Source: Rhodanobacter thiooxydans
GTDB lineage: Bacteria > Pseudomonadota > Gammaproteobacteria > Xanthomonadales > Rhodanobacteraceae
DNA: 64,000 bases
Reading direction: 5' to 3'
Assembly (NCBI RefSeq): GCF_030291135.1
Contig: NZ_CP127409.1
Span: forward strand, 1,736,001-1,800,000
Made by a program: the position numbers and the translations under genes. The notes beneath the pieces are model-generated. The model saw only the letters and a list, made by a program, of their open reading frames with translations. It was not told where the DNA came from and did no database searches. Positions 1 to 7,552 of this stretch are shown here, in pieces. The stretch's first letter is position 1; the number at the start of each line of letters is the position of its first letter.

Positions 1-517
1 CGGCGCCGGCCAGCGCCATCAGGCGTGCTGCTTCCGGATACCACTGGTCCCAGCACACCAGCACGCCGAGGCGGCCGACCGACGTGTCGATCGGTTCGAA
101 GCCGAGGTCACCCGGGGTGAAGTAGAACTTCTCGTAGAACGCCGGGTCGTCCGGGATGTGCATCTTGCGATAGGTGCCGGCGATCGCCGACGAGCGGTCG
201 AACACCACCGCGGTGTTGTGGTACAGGCCGGCGGCGCGGCGCTCGAACAGCGAGGCGACGACGACCAGCTTCAACTCCTCGGCCAGCATGCCGATGCGCG
301 CGGTGCCCGGGCCGGGAATGCTCTCGGCCTGGTCGAAGATCTCCACCGATTCGTGCTGGCAGAAGTACGGGCCGTTGTGCAGCTCCTGCAGCAGCACCAG
401 TTCGGCGCCGGCCGCCGCCGCTTGGCGCAGGCCGGCTTCGATTGCGTCCAGGTTGGCGTCGCGGCTGCCGCGGTCGGTTTCCTGCAGCAGCGCGACCTTG
501 AGGGTCTTGCGGGTCAT
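1..517 (-). CDS. aguB: N-carbamoylputrescine amidase, C-terminus outside the window
   Basis: Carbon-nitrogen hydrolase of the nitrilase superfamily. It would hydrolyse N-carbamoylputrescine to putrescine, CO2 and ammonia in the cytoplasm. The visible 172 residues start MTRKTLKVALLQET and carry the three catalytic landmarks of the family: Glu in LLQELHNG, Lys in YRKMHIPDD and Cys in VLVCWDQWYPEAAR. The family is about 290-300 residues, so roughly 120 C-terminal residues lie beyond base 1. It follows aguA on the same strand with a 57-bp gap, which supports the agmatine-specific role. The specificity call rests on this neighbour and on overall resemblance. Confidence 0.9.
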   Translation of the reverse strand, partial: MTRKTLKVALLQETDRGSRDANLDAIEAGLRQAAAAGAELVLLQELHNGPYFCQHESVEIFDQAESIPGPGTARIGMLAEELKLVVVASLFERRAAGLYHNTAVVFDRSSAIAGTYRKMHIPDDPAFYEKFYFTPGDLGFEPIDTSVGRLGVLVCWDQWYPEAARLMALAGA

Positions 518-574
518 CGGCGTGAATCCTCGGCGTGTCGCCAGGCGTAGACCGTGCAGTTTAGCCGATGCGGC

Positions 575-1609
575 TCAGGCCAGCCCGGCGGGCAGCTGCA
601 TGGTGATGCAGTGCAGGCTGCCGTTCTGCCAGATCAGCGGGCGGCATGGCACCTGCACCACGACCCGGCCCGGGTGCGCGGCGCCGATGATGCGCGCGGC
701 GTCATCGTCGGCCTCGTCGCCATAGGCGGGCACCAGCACGGCGCCGTTGACGATCAGGTAGTTCGCGTAGGACGCGGCGAGCCGGCGGCCCTCGTCGACG
801 ATTGGCTGCGCCCACGGCAGCGGATACAACTGGTACGGACGGCCGTCGGCTGTGCGCAGCGCCGCCAGCTCGGCCGCCATGCGCTGCAGCTCGTCGTGGT
901 GCGGGTCGCCGGGATCGTCGCAGGCCTGGAACACGATGCGCTCGCCGGGGGCGAAGCGGGCGAGGGTGTCGATGTGCGCGTCGGTGTCGTCGCCTTCGAG
1001 GTAGCCGTAGTCTAGCCACAGCACGCGGTCGGCGTGCAGGCCGTCGCGCAGGATCGCGCTCATTTCCTCGCGCGACTGCTCCGGGTGACGCTGCACCAGG
1101 CAGCGCCAGGTGGTGAGGATGGTGCCGCTGCCGTCGCTCTCGATGCCACCGCCTTCCAGCGCCCAGTCGATGCGCCTGTGCGCGGCATGGCCGAACACGC
1201 CGGCCTGCACCAGCCCGGCGACCAGCGCGTCGTCCTGCGCGGCGCCGAACTTGCCACCCCAGCCGGTGAAGCGGAAGTCGGTGAGCTGAAAGCCTTCTGC
1301 CCCACCTCGCAGCGTGATCGGGCCGGAGTCGCGCAGCCAGGTGTCGTCGTAGGGCAGCTCGACGAAGCGGATCCTGGCGAGATCCACGCGGGCGTCGCGC
1401 AATTGCGACTGCACGTGCGCGCGCAGTGCAACATCCGCGACCACGATGATCAGCGGCTGGAACCGGGTCACCGCGACGGCCAGCGCCACGTAGGTGGTTT
1501 CCACCGCGACCAGCCGTTCAGCCCAGTCGGTACCGGTGTGCGGCCACGCGATCAGCACCGCGGCCTGCGGTTCCCATTCCGCCGGCAGGCGCAGGGAGTG
1601 GTCGGTCAT
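575..1609 (-). CDS. aguA: Agmatine deiminase
   Basis: 344 residues of the peptidyl-arginine/agmatine deiminase family, converting agmatine to N-carbamoylputrescine, the step before AguB. Landmarks are LPAEWEPQAAVLIAWPH at the N-terminus, GGGIESDGSGTILTT in the middle, and the C-terminal GSLHCITMQLP, whose Cys is the expected nucleophile. The start MTDHSLRLPAEW (1609) is preferred over an open extension to 1711, because family members begin just before the WEP motif and the extra 34 residues are low-complexity. It is the first gene of an aguA-aguB transcription unit for putrescine synthesis. Confidence 0.93.
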   Translation of the reverse strand: MTDHSLRLPAEWEPQAAVLIAWPHTGTDWAERLVAVETTYVALAVAVTRFQPLIIVVADVALRAHVQSQLRDARVDLARIRFVELPYDDTWLRDSGPITLRGGAEGFQLTDFRFTGWGGKFGAAQDDALVAGLVQAGVFGHAAHRRIDWALEGGGIESDGSGTILTTWRCLVQRHPEQSREEMSAILRDGLHADRVLWLDYGYLEGDDTDAHIDTLARFAPGERIVFQACDDPGDPHHDELQRMAAELAALRTADGRPYQLYPLPWAQPIVDEGRRLAASYANYLIVNGAVLVPAYGDEADDDAARIIGAAHPGRVVVQVPCRPLIWQNGSLHCITMQLPAGLA

Positions 1610-1671
1610 GCTGGCGGCCTCATGCGGGGAAGGGCCGCACATTGTACGACGCGGGAACCGCACACATGAGA

Positions 1672-1699
1672 ACGCGGCCCGTGTCACCACGGGCCGCGT
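1672..1699 (-). terminator. Perfect 12-bp hairpin between the exported-protein gene and aguA
   Basis: Arms ACGCGGCCCGTG and CACGGGCCGCGT flank a 4-base loop. It lies just after the stop of the small exported-protein gene (1716) read on the minus strand and before aguA. The T-tract is short (TTCTC), so termination strength is uncertain. Confidence 0.6.
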
Positions 1700-1715
1700 C
1701 GTTCGTGTCATTGAT

Positions 1716-2081
1716 TCAGTTGACGTCCGCCGGGTTGGTATTGTTGCCGGCCGGCGTGTTGAGCACCGCGTGGATCACGTGGCTGTGTTCGAAGTACACG
1801 ATGAAGTTCGCGTATTCCCAGCGGTTGATCTGCGGGTGCTTCTTGCTGTCGCCGCCGCGCGGCGAGAGCTTGCGCTGCGGCGCGCCCCAGGTCTTCTCGA
1901 CCTGGGCCATGCTCAGCCCACGCTTGGGCAGGTTCATGTCCTTTTCCTGCTGCACGCGGTGGATCAGCAGGCTGTCGCCGTGTCCGCGCGACTGGGCCGC
2001 ACTGGCCGGCTGCGATACAGCCAGGCCGGCGGCAGCGGCCAGCATGATGACGATCGGCAAACTGCTCGTGAACTTGACCAT
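1716..2081 (-). CDS. Small exported protein of unknown function
   Basis: 121 residues with a signal peptide (MVKFTSSLPIVIML, alanine-rich core, cleavage near QPASAAQS) and a mature domain containing LPKRGLSMAQVEKTWGAPQ and WEYANFIVYFEHSHVIHAVL. The pattern of a short helix followed by a W-G-x-P turn and two strands recalls BamE/SmpA-like folds, but I cannot assign it. Start 2081 is chosen because AGAGGGGA lies 4-5 bases upstream; a start at 2096 would place that site inside the gene. It is monocistronic, with a strong hairpin downstream. I expect a periplasmic location and do not know the function. Confidence 0.75.
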   Translation of the reverse strand: MVKFTSSLPIVIMLAAAAGLAVSQPASAAQSRGHGDSLLIHRVQQEKDMNLPKRGLSMAQVEKTWGAPQRKLSPRGGDSKKHPQINRWEYANFIVYFEHSHVIHAVLNTPAGNNTNPADVN

Positions 2082-2284
2082 GGTTCCCCTCTCCATACAA
2101 GGCTGTATGCGGCGTCGTTGTAGCAGAACCGCCGGTGCTGCGCCATGCCGATGGCCGTCGATTGCGATGGGTTCGGCATTCGCCTGTGCACGGCGGCACC
2201 AGCCGACGCGTCGAGAATAGCGCCATCGCCGCTATCATGGGCGGCTGCGGGCAACGACCCACCCGGTTCCGATCCAGGTTTTCC

Positions 2285-4213
2285 ATGATTTCCTTCCGAC
2301 ATTTCGCCTTGCGCCGCGGCAGCCGTCTGCTGCTTTCCGACATCGACCTGGTGATCCAGGGCGGCTGGCGCCTGGGCGTGATCGGCCGTAACGGCTGCGG
2401 CAAGTCCAGCCTGTTCGCCGCGCTGCAGGGCACGCTGGAGGGCGACGCCGGCGAGCTGGAGATGTCGGGCAAGCTGCGGCTGGCATCGGTGGCACAGGAA
2501 ACCCCGGCGCTGCCGGACGCGGCGATCGACTACGTGCTGGGTGGCGACGAGGAACTGGCCGCCGCGATGCTCGCCGAGGCCGAGGCCGGCGATCGCGGCG
2601 ACATGGAGGCGATGGCGAAGGCGCACCACCGCATCGAGGAACTGAACGGCTACGACGGCCGTGCCCGTGCCGGCCGTCTGCTGCATGGCCTGGGTTTCCC
2701 GCCGGAAACGCACGAGCGCGCGGTGCAGGAATTCTCCGGCGGCTGGCGCGGGCGGCTGAACCTGGCGCGCGCGCTGATGTGCCCATCCGACCTGCTGCTG
2801 CTGGACGAACCAACCAACCATCTCGACCTCGATGCCGTGCTGTGGCTGGAGGAATGGCTGCGCCGCTACCAGGGCACCTTGCTGATCATCTCGCACGACC
2901 GCGAATTCCTCGATGGCGTGATCACCCACACGCTGCACCTCAACGACGGCAAGGCCAGGCTGTACACCGGCAACTACAGCGCATTCGAGCGTCTGCGCGC
3001 CGAGCAGTTGCGCCAGCAGCAGATCTCGCACGAGCGCGAGCAGGCTGAGCGGGCGCATCTGCAGTCCTTCATTGACCGCTTCAAGGCCAAGGCGACCAAG
3101 GCCAAGCAGGCGCAGTCGCGCATGAAGCGGCTGGAAAAGCTGGCCGGCACCGAGGCGGTGCGCGCCGAACGCCCCTTCAGCTTCCAGTTCCCGGCGCCGG
3201 GGCGGCTGCCCGATTCGATGCTGCAGCTGGAGGACATCACGGCGGGCTATATGGCTGACCCGGCTGCAGGAAGCGGCGAGGCGGCGCACATCGTGCTGGC
3301 CGACGTGCGCTTCAGCATCGAGGCGGGCGAGCGGATCGGCCTGCTCGGCCCGAACGGCGCCGGCAAGTCCACTCTGGTGAAGACCCTGGTCGGGGAACTC
3401 GAACCGTTCGGCGGCGAGCGCAAGGTGCACAAGGACCTGAAGATCGGCTACTTCGCCCAGCACACGGTGGAAAGCCTGCGCGAAGGGGCGAGCCCGCTCG
3501 ACCACCTGCTGGACAAGGCGCCGGGCGTGGCCACCCAGGTCATGCGCGATTTCCTCGGCACCTGGAATTTCGCCGGTGATCGCGCATTCGAATCCGTCGA
3601 TGGTTTCTCCGGCGGCGAGCGAGCACGCCTCGCGCTGGCGCTGATTGCCTGGGACAAGCCGAACCTGCTGCTGCTGGACGAGCCGACCAACCACCTCGAT
3701 CTGGACATGCGCGAGGCGCTGGCCGACGCGCTGGCCGATTTCGACGGCGCCCTGGTGCTGGTCTCGCACGACCGCCACCTGCTCGGCATGGTCTGCGACA
3801 GCTTCTGGCGCGTCGCCGACGGCGTGGTGGAAAGCTTCGACGGCGACCTGGACGATTACGCCCGCTGGCTGAAAAATCGGGGCGCCGCCAGCAAGAAGGC
3901 CGCGAAGGCCGGCGCGGCAGCGAAACCGGTGGTGAAGGTGGTGGAAGTCTCGCCGGAGGAGCGCCGCCGTCAGGCCGCGGTCCAGCGCGACGACGAGAAA
4001 GCCGCGCGCCAGCGGGTAAAGAAGATCGAGGCCCGCACCGCCGCCATCGACACCGAGCTGGCCGCGCTGGAAACCCGACTGGCCGATCCGGCGACCTACA
4101 ACGGTCCAACCAGCGAAATGATGCGGCTGGGCCAGCGCCAGACCGAACTGCAGCGTGAGAAGGAAGCACTCGAAACCGAGTGGCTGGAGCTGACCGAACA
4201 ACTGGAGGCGTAG
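2285..4213 (+). CDS. ABC-F family ATPase, YheS/Uup-type
   Basis: 642 residues, two tandem ABC ATPase domains without membrane segments. Domain 1 has Walker A GRNGCGKSS, signature FSGGW and Walker B LLLLDEPTNHLDLDAV. Domain 2 has GPNGAGKST, FSGGERARLALAL and LLLLDEPTNHLDLDM. An Arg/Lys/Gln-rich linker of about 80 residues joins them, and a coiled-coil tail (about residues 540-640) follows. ABC-F proteins of this type bind the ribosomal E site and resolve stalled translation. The length is close to E. coli YheS. The start MISFRHFALRRG fits family N-termini better than the longer open frame to 2135. rpfE follows after 2 bp. Confidence 0.93.
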   Translation: MISFRHFALRRGSRLLLSDIDLVIQGGWRLGVIGRNGCGKSSLFAALQGTLEGDAGELEMSGKLRLASVAQETPALPDAAIDYVLGGDEELAAAMLAEAEAGDRGDMEAMAKAHHRIEELNGYDGRARAGRLLHGLGFPPETHERAVQEFSGGWRGRLNLARALMCPSDLLLLDEPTNHLDLDAVLWLEEWLRRYQGTLLIISHDREFLDGVITHTLHLNDGKARLYTGNYSAFERLRAEQLRQQQISHEREQAERAHLQSFIDRFKAKATKAKQAQSRMKRLEKLAGTEAVRAERPFSFQFPAPGRLPDSMLQLEDITAGYMADPAAGSGEAAHIVLADVRFSIEAGERIGLLGPNGAGKSTLVKTLVGELEPFGGERKVHKDLKIGYFAQHTVESLREGASPLDHLLDKAPGVATQVMRDFLGTWNFAGDRAFESVDGFSGGERARLALALIAWDKPNLLLLDEPTNHLDLDMREALADALADFDGALVLVSHDRHLLGMVCDSFWRVADGVVESFDGDLDDYARWLKNRGAASKKAAKAGAAAKPVVKVVEVSPEERRRQAAVQRDDEKAARQRVKKIEARTAAIDTELAALETRLADPATYNGPTSEMMRLGQRQTELQREKEALETEWLELTEQLEA

Positions 4214-4215
4214 CG

Positions 4216-5136
4216 ATGCCCGTGCCGGATCCGTCATTGCAACTGTGGCTGCACGCGCTGGCACATTTCGAACCCGCGCATCCGCTGCGCGCATGGCTGG
4301 CCCGGGCCGACCGCCTGCCGGATGGCGGCACCGGTTACCTGGGCGGTCTGGGCGATCATTTTCGCGGCGTCGACGCCGGCGTGCCCGCGGCGGCGATCAC
4401 CCGCCAGTTCCTCGCCGGCGATGCGGCTGACCAGCTCTGGCTGTTGGCCGACCCGGCCTGGGTGGAGCCGGACATGAACGGCGTGCGCCTGCTCGCCTGC
4501 GGCCGGATGGGCCTGGACATGGACGCGGCGCAGGCGCTGGCCGAACCGCTGCGGCCGGTGTTCGACGAGGCCGGCATGCAGTTGGAAATCGCTACCCCGG
4601 ATCACTGGCACCTGCGCCTGCCGCCCGATACGCCGTTGCCGGATTTCGCCGCGCCCGAGCAGGCGCTGGGCGAAGACCTGGCGCAGCACCTGCCGCAGGG
4701 TGCACAAGGGCGCCGCTGGCGCGTGCTGCTCAACGATGTCCAGGTGCTGCTGCACCAGCATCCGCTGAATACCCGGCGGCGGGCACACGGACAATCGCCA
4801 GTCAACAGCCTGTGGCTGTGGGGCGGCGGGCGCCTGCCGCCGCCATCGATGAGCGAACTGGCCGGCGTGGTCAGCGACGACCTGCTGCTGCACGCGCTGG
4901 CCGCGCGGGCCGGCGTCGCCTGGCAGTCGCGCACAGCCGAGGCCATCGCCGCCGGCGCGGCTGGCTGGCTGATCGACCTGCAGGATCTGCCGGCGCACGA
5001 GCTGGCCTTGCGCTGGTGGCCGCTGCTGCAGCCGTTGCTCGAACGCCGCGCCGTACGGCTGCATTTCGCCAGCGGCGAACGCTGGCAGCGCAAGCCCTGG
5101 CATCGCTGGCGCTACTGGCGCGGGGCAGGGCGTTGA
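4216..5136 (+). CDS. rpfE: RpfE-like conserved protein (phosphoglycerate mutase-like annotation in relatives)
   Basis: 306 residues, cytoplasmic, no membrane segment. It sits between an ABC-F gene and recJ; in Xanthomonas the gene next to recJ, prfB and lysS in the rpf region is rpfE, and the same genes occur here, which is the main basis for the name. Features such as VNSLWLWGGGRLP are typical of the group sometimes annotated as cofactor-independent phosphoglycerate mutase-like, but I see no convincing metal or phosphoserine motif. Its stop overlaps the TTG start of recJ, implying translational coupling. A role in regulation of virulence-type functions is known only by genetic association in Xanthomonas. 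Confidence 0.7.
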   Translation: MPVPDPSLQLWLHALAHFEPAHPLRAWLARADRLPDGGTGYLGGLGDHFRGVDAGVPAAAITRQFLAGDAADQLWLLADPAWVEPDMNGVRLLACGRMGLDMDAAQALAEPLRPVFDEAGMQLEIATPDHWHLRLPPDTPLPDFAAPEQALGEDLAQHLPQGAQGRRWRVLLNDVQVLLHQHPLNTRRRAHGQSPVNSLWLWGGGRLPPPSMSELAGVVSDDLLLHALAARAGVAWQSRTAEAIAAGAAGWLIDLQDLPAHELALRWWPLLQPLLERRAVRLHFASGERWQRKPWHRWRYWRGAGR

Positions 5137-6890
5137 GCGCGCTGCAATTGCGCCGGCGCGAAAGCCGGGGTGCTCCGACCGGCTGGCCGGATTCGGTGCA
5201 TCCGGTGCTGCAGCAGGTCTACGCCGCGCGTGGCGTGCTGGAACCCGGCCAGGCCGAACACCGGCTGGCGCGGATGCTGTCGCCGCAGTTGCTGGGCGGC
5301 ATGGCGCAGGCCGTCGAGCTGCTGGTCGAGGCGATCCGCGACGACTGGTCGATCCTGATCGCCGGCGACTACGACTGCGATGGCGCCTCCGGCACTGCGG
5401 TGGCGGTGCGCGGGCTGCGTCTGCTCGGCGCAAAGCGGGTCGATTACGCGATCCCGAATCGTTTCGCCCACGGCTACGGCCTGAGTCCGGCCTTCGTCGC
5501 CTCGCTGCAGCCGACGCCGCAACTGATCGTCACCGTCGACAACGGCGTGGCCAGCGTGGCGGGCGTTGCGGCGGCGAAGGCACGCGGTATCCGTGTGATC
5601 GTCACCGACCACCACCTGCCCGGCGAGCGGTTGCCGGCCTGCGACGCGATGGTGAATCCGAACCTGACCGGCGACCCGTTCCCCAGCAAGGTGCTGGCCG
5701 GCGTGGGCGTGATGTTCTACCTGCTACTGGCCTTGCGCGCGAAGCTTTATCCCAGCGATCATCCTGATCGCGAAGATCAAGAAGCGGCCATCCATGGCCG
5801 CACTGTTCAAAAGAGCCGGCGTCCCGATCTTTCGGGCTTGCTCGACCTGGTCGCGCTGGGCACGGTGGCCGACCTGGTGCCGCTGGATTTCAACAATCGC
5901 GTGCTGGTCGAGGCCGGCCTGCAGCGCATGCGTGGCGGTCGTGCCTGCGCCGGCATTGCCGCGCTGGTCGAGGCCGGCAAACGCAGCATGGCGACGCTGT
6001 GCTCCACCGACCTGGCCTTCACCGTCGGGCCGAGGCTGAACGCGGCGGGGCGGCTGGAAGACATGCGCCTGGGCGTGGCCTGCCTGCTCACCGACGACGT
6101 GGCGCAGGCTCACCGTTATGCCGGACAGCTCGACGCGATCAATCGCGAACGGCGCGACCTGCAGGCGTCGATGGTGGCCGAGGCCGAGCTGATGGTGGCT
6201 GGCCTGGGGCATGTCGATGCGGTCGGCGTGGCGCTGTTCGAGCCGTCCTGGCACGCCGGGGTGGTCGGCCTTGTCGCCTCGAAACTGAAGGAACGCCTGC
6301 ATCGCCCGGTGATCGCGTTCGCCCCCGCCAGCGAGGACGACAGCAACCACCTGCGCGGCTCGGCGCGCTCGATTCCCGGCTTCCACATCCGCGACGCGCT
6401 GGCCGCGATCGACGCGCGTCAGCCCGGCCTGATCGAGCGTTTCGGCGGTCATGCGATGGCGGCGGGGCTGAGCTTGAAAGCCAGCGACTATCCACGTTTT
6501 GCCGCCGCCTTCGACGCGGTGGCGCGCGAACTGATCGAGCCCGAGCGCCTGCAGGCGGTGCTCTACACCGACGGCGAACTACCGCCTGGCACCGCCACGC
6601 TGGTGCTGGCGCGGCAACTGCGTGAAGCCGGCCCGTGGGGCCAGGCCTTCCCCGAACCGCTGTTCGACAACCTGTTCGAGTGCGCCAGCTGGAAGCTGAT
6701 GGGCGGGTGCCACCTGCGCCTGCAGCTACGCGACCCGCGCGACGGCGCCGTGCACGACGCGGTGATGTTTAACGCGTACCACGGCCAGCCGCCACCGCCG
6801 CGGCTGCGCGCCGCCTATGAGCTGACCATCAACGACTGGCAGGGCCGCGAAAGTCCGCGTCTGTTGCTGCGCCATATCGAGCCGGCCTGA
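5133..6890 (+). CDS. recJ: Single-stranded-DNA exonuclease RecJ with an in-frame repeat insertion
   Basis: 585 residues of the DHH phosphoesterase family, degrading single-stranded DNA 5' to 3' in recombination and mismatch repair. Visible motifs are DYDCDGASGT (I), VTVDNGVAS (II), VTDHHLPG (III, the DHH), LDLVALGTVADLVPLD (IV) and the DHHA1 motif FGGHAMAAGLSL. The TTG start at 5133 overlaps the upstream stop and follows GGGGCAGGG, so it is preferred over in-frame upstream codons. Residues about 209-229 (REDQEAAIHGRTVQKS and flanks) are encoded by a 60-bp palindromic repeat also found upstream of rlmN. It fills a loop just before motif IV that is variable in the family. Confidence 0.95.
   Translation: MSALQLRRRESRGAPTGWPDSVHPVLQQVYAARGVLEPGQAEHRLARMLSPQLLGGMAQAVELLVEAIRDDWSILIAGDYDCDGASGTAVAVRGLRLLGAKRVDYAIPNRFAHGYGLSPAFVASLQPTPQLIVTVDNGVASVAGVAAAKARGIRVIVTDHHLPGERLPACDAMVNPNLTGDPFPSKVLAGVGVMFYLLLALRAKLYPSDHPDREDQEAAIHGRTVQKSRRPDLSGLLDLVALGTVADLVPLDFNNRVLVEAGLQRMRGGRACAGIAALVEAGKRSMATLCSTDLAFTVGPRLNAAGRLEDMRLGVACLLTDDVAQAHRYAGQLDAINRERRDLQASMVAEAELMVAGLGHVDAVGVALFEPSWHAGVVGLVASKLKERLHRPVIAFAPASEDDSNHLRGSARSIPGFHIRDALAAIDARQPGLIERFGGHAMAAGLSLKASDYPRFAAAFDAVARELIEPERLQAVLYTDGELPPGTATLVLARQLREAGPWGQAFPEPLFDNLFECASWKLMGGCHLRLQLRDPRDGAVHDAVMFNAYHGQPPPPRLRAAYELTINDWQGRESPRLLLRHIEPA
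5758..5817 (+). repeat. Palindromic repeat inserted in frame in recJ
   Basis: About 60 bp, core GCGGCCAT-CC-ATGGCCGC (5784-5801), flanked by GCGAAGATCAAGAA and ACTGTTCAAAAGAGCC. The same element, inverted, is at 37238-37298 with only a few substitutions. A diverged relative ending ACTTTTCAGAAGAGCGG lies at 12350-12411. It is read through without stop in recJ. Confidence 0.85.
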
Positions 6891-6923
6891 GCAGGGCCGG
6901 AGCCACGCGCACACGTTCCCTTT

Positions 6924-7022
6924 GTCATTCCGGCGAAGGCCGGAATCGCACCTGGCCGTGGCGAAATCCGATGACTGACGAGTTCACCGGCTTGATGCGA
7001 TCCCGGCCTTCGCCGGGATGAC
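6924..7022. repeat. REP-type pair of inverted palindromes
   Basis: The left unit 6924-6947 (core TTCCGGCGAAGGCCGGAA) and the right unit 6999-7022 (core TCCCGGCCTTCGCCGGGA) are each palindromic and are inverted copies of each other, about 50 bp apart. This form is common between genes in Xanthomonadales. It occupies most of the 296-bp space between recJ and the next gene; apart from it I see only a likely promoter zone near 7100-7180. Confidence 0.8.
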
Positions 7023-7186
7023 GACACGGCGGGATGATGACGCCGCGGGGGTGACGACATCAGGCGAGAGTGGCGGTGCCGGCATGAGCGACGCTCCCTG
7101 CAAAAAAGTCGTACCGTCGCCGCCGACTTGCGCGCTTTTCACGTGTCGGGATCCAGACTGGCCTTCCCCACCCACGGAGAACGCCC

Positions 7187-7552
7187 GTGATCGCACAGAT
7201 CGAAGGATTGCCGCCCGGCACATTGGGCTTCCGCGCCCACGGACAGGTCACGGCAGCGGATTACGAAAGCATCATCGTGCCGGACATCGAGGCGGCGTTC
7301 GCACTGAACCGCAAGCTGCGCCTGTTGTATGTCACCGCCGACGACTTCACCGGTTTCGACCCCGGCGCGATGTGGGACGACGCCAAGCTGGGCATGCGCC
7401 ACTTCAGCGGTTGGGATCGCGTGGCGCTGGTCACCGATGTGGTCTGGCTGCGAGGCACCGCCATCGCCTTCAGCTTTGCCATCCCGGCGCAGTTCCGCCT
7501 GTTCCACGGTGTGGACATCGAGGAAGCCACGCGCTGGATCACGGCCATCTGA
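7187..7552 (+). CDS. SpoIIAA-like (STAS-fold) protein
   Basis: 121 residues starting at GTG, preceded by GGAG eight bases upstream. The pattern MIAQIEGLPPGTLGFRAHGQVTAADY, LLYVTADDFTGFDPGAMWDD and WDRVALVTDVVWLR matches the small SpoIIAA-like family, which adopts a STAS/CRAL-TRIO-like fold and may bind lipids or nucleotides; no member function is settled. The last 14 bases overlap tail to tail with the end of the PEP-dependent phosphotransferase gene on the other strand, so the two transcripts are complementary there. Confidence 0.82.
   Translation: MIAQIEGLPPGTLGFRAHGQVTAADYESIIVPDIEAAFALNRKLRLLYVTADDFTGFDPGAMWDDAKLGMRHFSGWDRVALVTDVVWLRGTAIAFSFAIPAQFRLFHGVDIEEATRWITAI

Noticed and set aside
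1964..4294. Very long minus-strand open frame (776 codons) opposite the ABC-F gene
   Set aside because: It is antisense to a gene with clear family motifs, has no domain of its own, and is explained by high GC at third positions. Similar long shadows oppose smc (18369-20747) and guaA/guaB (26482-29184).
6924..7022. Paired short repeats considered as a CRISPR array
   Set aside because: Only two units, mutually inverted and internally palindromic, with no regular spacers or cas genes; they are REP-type elements.
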